Shown in pieces: positions 5,929 through 9,034 of a DNA stretch of 9,034 bases. The notes beneath the pieces were generated by a model, which was not told the origin of the DNA, ran no database searches, and was given only the letters and a program-made list of their open reading frames with translations. The stretch's first letter is position 1; every line of letters begins with the position of its first letter. The stretch is from CAZRXG01 sp964603985 (lineage in GTDB: Bacteria; Chloroflexota; Anaerolineae; Aggregatilineales; UBA3940), in the NCBI GenBank assembly GCA_964603985.1, contig CAZRXG010000076.1:1-9034 (forward strand), given 5' to 3'. Made by a program: the position numbers and the translations under genes.

Positions 5929-7398
5929 ATGCAGCCCAACACACCGCAACGCCCCCCGGCCTCGTCCACCAAGTGGTGGGCGATGCTGGGCATCGGCCTG
6001 GGCGTGCTGATGAGCACGCTCGACTCCAGCATCGTCAACATCTCGCTGCCCACGCTGGTCAGGCAGCTTGATACGGACTTCGCCACCATCCAATGGGTGG
6101 TGCTGAGCTACCTCCTGATCATCACCTCGCTGATGCTGAGCGTCGCCCGGCTGGGGGACATGCTCGGCAAGAAGAAGGTGTACCTGACCGGGCTGGTTCT
6201 GTTCACCACCGGTTCGCTGCTGAGCGGGCTTTCGCCCGGCGTCGGCTGGCTGATCGGCTTCCGCGCGCTTCAGGGCACCGGCGCGGTGATGCTGACCGCG
6301 TTGGGCACGGCCATCATCACCGAGGTCTTTCCCCCCTCCGAGCGCGGGCGCGCGCTGGGTCTCATGGGCAGCGCGGTGTCGGTCGGCATCGCGGCCGGGC
6401 CGATGATCGGCGGGGTGCTGATCGGGCTGGTCGGCTGGCGGTCGGTCTTCCTGGTGAACGTGCCCATCGGCCTGGCTACGTTCTTCATCGTCGGGCGCGT
6501 CGTGCCACCCCTGCCACCGGAGGGGGGACGGCAGCACTTCGACGCGGCAGGCGGGCTGATCATGTTCGTCGTGCTGGCCTGCTACGCGCTGGGCATGACG
6601 CTCGGCCAGGACGGCGGCTTCCGGGACGGGCGTGTCGTCGCCCTGCTGGTGACCAGCGGCCTGGGCCTGATCGCCTTCCTGGCCGTCGAGGCGCGCACCC
6701 GCCAGCCGATGATCGACCTGCGCATGTTCCGCAACGTGCTGTTCAGCATCAACCTGCTGATGGGCTTCCTGGTGTTCATCCTGATCGGCGGCACGTTCAT
6801 CATGCCCTTCTTCCTCGAGCTGGTGCAGGGCTACCCGACCGAGCAGGTCGGCCTGATGATGACCGTCTTCCCGGTCATGATGGGCACCGTCGCGCCGGTG
6901 GCCGGTGTGCTCTCCGACCGCTTCGGCTCGCGCGTGATCAGCCTGATCGGGCTGGTGCTGATCGCGGCAGCCAGCCTGCTGATCAGCACGCTGTACGAGG
7001 GCGTCAGCGTGATCGGCTACGTGCTGCGGCTGGCCCCGCTGGGCATCGGTATGGGCATGTTCCAGTCGCCCAACAACAGCGCCATCATGGGCACCGCCCC
7101 GCGTGAGAAGCTGGGCGTTGCGTCCGGGCTGCTGGCGCTGACCCGCACGCTGGGCCAGACGACCGGCCTGCCGCTGATCGGTATGCTGTTCACGGCGCAG
7201 GTGATGGCGTTCGGGGCGCTGCCCCCCGGCGGCGACGTTTCACAGGCACCCCCGGCGGCACTGGTGCAGGGCGTGAACGGCACCTACCGCGTGGCGGCGC
7301 TGTTCATCTTCGCCGCGACGCTGCTGGCCGCCGCCGCACTGTGGATCGACCGGCGGCGCGGCGACGAGGAGGATCTGCGCCCCGCCGAGGCCCGCTGA
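5929..7398 (+). CDS. MFS drug/proton antiporter, DHA2 family (14 TM, EmrB/QacA type)
   Basis: A 489-residue inner-membrane transporter of full family length. The first span carries the DHA2 motif LDSSIVNISLPTL (31-43). The loop 2-3 motif A reads ARLGDMLGKKKVY (73-85) with D77 and the basic cluster; the usual first Gly is Ala. R112 of motif B (FRALQGTGA) is present. Motif C, the antiporter motif, is GSAVSVGIAAGPMIGG (147-162), followed by GWRSVFLVNVPIG (169-181). A second motif-A-like loop is GVLSDRFGSR (326-335), and PNNSAIMGTAP (381-391) is typical of the second half. About 14 hydrophobic spans can be counted, with an acidic/basic cytoplasmic tail. The ATG at 5929 has GGAG nine bases upstream. 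No linked regulator or membrane-fusion partner is present, so it may act alone; the substrate cannot be told from sequence. Confidence 0.95.
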   Translation: MQPNTPQRPPASSTKWWAMLGIGLGVLMSTLDSSIVNISLPTLVRQLDTDFATIQWVVLSYLLIITSLMLSVARLGDMLGKKKVYLTGLVLFTTGSLLSGLSPGVGWLIGFRALQGTGAVMLTALGTAIITEVFPPSERGRALGLMGSAVSVGIAAGPMIGGVLIGLVGWRSVFLVNVPIGLATFFIVGRVVPPLPPEGGRQHFDAAGGLIMFVVLACYALGMTLGQDGGFRDGRVVALLVTSGLGLIAFLAVEARTRQPMIDLRMFRNVLFSINLLMGFLVFILIGGTFIMPFFLELVQGYPTEQVGLMMTVFPVMMGTVAPVAGVLSDRFGSRVISLIGLVLIAAASLLISTLYEGVSVIGYVLRLAPLGIGMGMFQSPNNSAIMGTAPREKLGVASGLLALTRTLGQTTGLPLIGMLFTAQVMAFGALPPGGDVSQAPPAALVQGVNGTYRVAALFIFAATLLAAAALWIDRRRGDEEDLRPAEAR

Positions 7399-7499
7399 GG
7401 GGCGACGCTCAGGCCTGCCCGGCTGTCACTAAAGCGGCAGGGCTGGGTGTGTCGAGTTTCGGGGAGACTGGGACAAACACACAGGTTCGTCCTTGCTTG

Positions 7500-7612
7500 C
7501 CCCCCTCCTTGGGCCCTCTACTTGGGCCCTCTACTTGGGCCCTCATCGTCGCTGCGCTCCGATGTGTCCCCCCATGCATGGGGACGGATGAGCCGTCAGG
7601 CTCACAGGGGGG
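7500..7612. repeat. Hairpin-rich intergenic element, copy 1
   Basis: The element is bounded by CCCCCCT (7500-7506) and AGGGGGG (7606-7612). It contains CATCG...CGATG (7544-7564), the palindrome CCCCATGCATGGGG (7570-7583) inside GTCC...AC, and TGAGCC-GTCA-GGCTCA (7589-7604). Bases 7540-7580 match 8941-8981 at 37 of 41 positions, and the ends CCCCCTCCTTGGGC also match, so this is a dispersed repeat with a second copy in the window. Just beyond it, GGGGGTGA (7608-7615) and TCACCCCC (7626-7633) form an 8-bp stem. The wider region 7399-7770 holds no gene I can support. Confidence 0.75.
7508..7544. repeat. 13-bp tandem repeat within copy 1
   Basis: CTTGGGCCCTCTA occurs at 7508-7520 and 7521-7533, followed by an 11-bp partial unit at 7534-7544. 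Copy 2 of the element has a single unit at the matching place, so this copy has expanded, probably by slippage. Confidence 0.85.
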
Positions 7613-7666
7613 TGAAACAAACGACTCACCCCCAAATCCGAACGCACCCGCAGGGCTTCGCCGAAT

Positions 7667-7694
7667 TTTGCACCCGGCGAGAATCGGCTATACT
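7667..7694 (+). promoter_or_regulatory. Likely promoter of the 7771-8235 gene
   Basis: TTTGCA (7667-7672), a 16-bp spacer and TATACT (7689-7694). The -10 box is good and the -35 box moderate; a TTGCAC register gives a 15-bp spacer. The predicted start near 7701 leaves a leader of about 70 nt. Confidence 0.55.
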
Positions 7695-7722
7695 GGACGG
7701 CCAGAGTGTAATAATCTACATT

Positions 7723-7744
7723 GCTACTGCACCGCTACTGCACC
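7723..7744 (+). repeat. Perfect 11-bp tandem repeat in the leader
   Basis: GCTACTGCACC occurs twice in direct contact (7723-7733 and 7734-7744), between the predicted promoter and the AAAGGAG ribosome binding site. It could be an operator, an RNA-level site or a chance duplication. Confidence 0.6.
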
Positions 7745-7770
7745 GGATAGTGAAGTGAAAGGAGCTTACA

Positions 7771-8235
7771 ATGGGTCGCCGGATCCCGAGAGCACCGGGG
7801 GAGCGGATTGACGCCAGCGCCGCCACCACCCGCTCTGTCACTGCCCCCGGAGCTGAAGCCCCGTCGGAGCAAGGTTTACTCGAAAAGCTGAAGAACATGA
7901 TCCCGACCGAGACCGTGACGCTCTATATTGGCGGGGCGGCGTTGATCCCCCCCGATATGCGTGACGGCATTGTGGAATTGATTTGGGCGCTCGTCTGTCT
8001 GGTCGCGACTTTCGCTTTAGTGGCAATACAGTCCAGAAAAGTGCCCGGAAAGCCCACCGAGAAGCATCCGATTGCCTGGTTGCAGGTGATTATCGCGTCC
8101 ATATCATTTGCACTGCTGGTATACGTGCTCGGCGGGGTGGAGACTTACGTTCCATCGTTCGGGCTGGAGGGCCTCTTTATGCTTGCCTGGGTGGGTCTCA
8201 CGACAATATTCTACCCAGGTGCTGACACCGGCTAG
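7771..8235 (+). CDS. Small membrane protein of unknown function
   Basis: A 154-residue protein I cannot assign. The start is firm: AAAGGAG lies six bases before the ATG. Residues 1-35 are polar, basic and Ala/Pro-rich, with no signal peptide. Next comes a short amphipathic motif, LLEKLKNMIPTETVTLYIGG (36-55), and then three likely membrane spans at about 67-87, 102-121 and 131-148. A loop at 88-101 (QSRKVPGKPTEKHP) is strongly basic and probably cytoplasmic. There is no enzyme motif, so a structural, channel or effector-type role is as likely as any other. It has its own promoter, is convergent with the gene at 8327-8800 and is bracketed with it by two repeat elements. It looks less GC-rich than the MFS gene next door. 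Confidence 0.85.
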   Translation: MGRRIPRAPGERIDASAATTRSVTAPGAEAPSEQGLLEKLKNMIPTETVTLYIGGAALIPPDMRDGIVELIWALVCLVATFALVAIQSRKVPGKPTEKHPIAWLQVIIASISFALLVYVLGGVETYVPSFGLEGLFMLAWVGLTTIFYPGADTG

Positions 8236-8247
8236 CTGAATAGCAAA

Positions 8248-8282
8248 AGGGGGGCGGCTTTGCGGGTCGCTCCCCCTGTTTT
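8248..8282. terminator. Bidirectional rho-independent terminator between convergent genes
   Basis: AGGGGGGCGGC (8248-8258) pairs with GTCGC and CCCCCT (8266-8270, 8272-8277), with one bulged T and a 7-nt loop: an 11-bp, very GC-rich stem. TTTT follows on the plus strand (8279-8282), and AAAA precedes the stem (8245-8248), giving TTTT on the minus strand. It can serve both the gene ending at 8235 and the one ending at 8327. A further hairpin, CATGCC...GGCATG (8301-8321), lies closer to the minus-strand stop. Confidence 0.8.
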
Positions 8283-8326
8283 CTGTCTCTGCTCCGGCCT
8301 CATGCCACCTTTTTCGGCATGGATGG

Positions 8327-8800
8327 CTACGAGCGCCACAGGTTCTTTTCAATCCTCAGAACGCCTTTCTCGTCCACTATCATGCGATAGCCATGCCCGA
8401 ATAACGTACCCCATTGCATCTCAAGGTAGATCGCGTCCGCCTCATCGAACTCGGCAAACGCCGCCAGCCCAATCTGGTGGTACCTGCCCCACAGTGCCTC
8501 AGGCCGTACAGGCTCAACGCGTCCCGATGCCCAGGGTCTGTACCCATTGACGGTGATGAAGCGCGCATAAACCCAGGGGTCTCTTTCCTGTGCCCCCTGC
8601 GCATCCAGGAACCAGGCTTTCCGGAGCACGTTCCTACGATCATCGATGGCGTTCACTCTGGGTGAGACGGGGTCGTAAAGTCGAATCCATACGCCCCATG
8701 GAGGCGGAATCGGCGGTTCGTCTCGCAGCTTGAGTGGCCGTAGCTTCCGCCACTCATCCGTAATGTACTGGATACACAAAGCCTGGATCTCAGGGATCAT
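8327..8800 (-). CDS. Soluble protein of unknown function
   Basis: A 157-residue protein that I do not recognise. It has no signal peptide or membrane span. It is rich in aromatic residues (eight Trp), with a Pro-rich turn PPIPPPWGVW (29-38), a charged middle (DDRRNVLRKAWF, 53-64) and a compact C-terminal part (YLEMQWGTLFGHGYRMIVDEKG, 125-146) that looks like a packed beta hairpin. The ATG at 8800 has AAGGA about four bases upstream, close but usable. The last half, from WGRYHQIGLAAFAEFDEAD (104-122), looks the most ordered. It converges on the membrane protein gene at 7771-8235 and shares its terminator. A link between the two is possible, but each should have its own transcript. Confidence 0.8.
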   Translation of the reverse strand: MIPEIQALCIQYITDEWRKLRPLKLRDEPPIPPPWGVWIRLYDPVSPRVNAIDDRRNVLRKAWFLDAQGAQERDPWVYARFITVNGYRPWASGRVEPVRPEALWGRYHQIGLAAFAEFDEADAIYLEMQWGTLFGHGYRMIVDEKGVLRIEKNLWRS

Positions 8801-8836
8801 TTAATCCTTCAAACGACTACCCGGTCTTTCGTCCCC

Positions 8837-8842
8837 AGTATA
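8837..8842 (-). promoter_or_regulatory. Possible -10 box of the 8327-8800 gene
   Basis: TATACT reads on the minus strand at 8842-8837, 37 bp before the ATG. No good -35 box lies 16-18 bp further up, so activator help or a weak promoter is possible. Confidence 0.35.
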
Positions 8843-8924
8843 GTCTATTTCGATGGCGGTGCTATCAGAGCACTACCCATCACTGGGGAAGCACGACATT
8901 GTTTGTAAGTTGAGTCAGTTTTCG

Positions 8925-9009
8925 ACCCCCTCCTTGGGCACCCTCATCGTCGCCGTACTCCGATGTGTCCCCCCGTGCATGCTGAGGACACGACACTTTT
9001 GAAGGGGGT
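8925..9009. repeat. Hairpin-rich intergenic element, copy 2
   Basis: The element is bounded by ACCCCCT (8925-8931) and AGGGGGT (9003-9009), in the same orientation as copy 1. It has CATCG...CGATG (8945-8965) and GTGTCC...GGACAC (8965-8991). The core 8941-8981 differs from copy 1 at four positions, all transitions; three of them lie in the loop of the CATCG/CGATG hairpin. Sequence after the right end (TTGACAAAAAAGGCTCATC) also resembles the flank of copy 1, so the true element may run on to the window end. Confidence 0.7.
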
Positions 9010-9034
9010 TGACAAAAAAGGCTCATCAGGTACC

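Noticed and set aside
5842..6537. Long minus-strand frame opposite the MFS gene
   Set aside because: His/Gln/Asp-rich antisense translation with no domain; the plus-strand frame has clear MFS motifs.
7500..7633. CRISPR-like array
   Set aside because: The 13-bp units abut without spacers and the larger element has only two distant copies, so it is a tandem and dispersed repeat, not CRISPR.
7341..7811. Overlapping plus-strand frames between the MFS gene and the 7771 gene
   Set aside because: They run through the repeat element and tandem units, lack ribosome sites and give low-complexity peptides.
7771..8800. Toxin-antitoxin pair
   Set aside because: The genes are convergent with separate promoters, and neither shows a known toxin or DNA-binding antitoxin motif.

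Overview
The window is GC-rich bacterial chromosomal DNA with nine well-supported protein genes, one likely small gene and one possible leader peptide. I see no rRNA, tRNA, CRISPR array, transposase or phage gene. A Ser/Thr kinase joined to an extracellular PD40 beta-propeller, small DUF2085 and DUF4126 membrane proteins, a stand-alone receiver domain and palindromic intergenic repeats together suggest a Chloroflexota (Anaerolineae-like) genome. That is inferred from gene style; no marker gene is present. Promoters are easy to read as sigma-70-like boxes (TTGACT/TATACT, TTGCCC/TATAAT, TTGAAC/TATAAT) with 16-17 bp spacers.

Left part (1-1757, minus strand): a single-domain response regulator (217-606) has its own strong promoter and a leader of about 115 nt. 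Next come a small soluble protein with a predicted alternating alpha/beta pattern, possibly SpoIIAA/STAS-like (959-1366), and a 58-residue ORF with a good ribosome binding site (1581-1757). These look like cytoplasmic signalling parts.

Centre (1948-5533, plus strand): a DUF2085 multi-pass membrane protein with a CHR...CxxC motif starts at TTG and has its own promoter. A second promoter drives a transmembrane Ser/Thr kinase whose outer part carries four PD40 motifs and six cysteines. A DUF4126 membrane protein follows closely, probably on the same transcript. A 15-codon ORF overlaps its start codon and may couple translation of the two.

Right part (5534-9034): a dense palindromic repeat element (5591-5707) lies before a 14-TM DHA2-type MFS exporter (5929-7398). 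Beyond it, two related hairpin-rich elements in the same orientation (7500-7612 and 8925-9009) bracket a convergent pair of unrecognised genes: a small membrane protein (7771-8235) and a soluble protein (8327-8800). The pair shares one bidirectional terminator. This bracketed pair looks like accessory DNA and is the most unusual part of the window.
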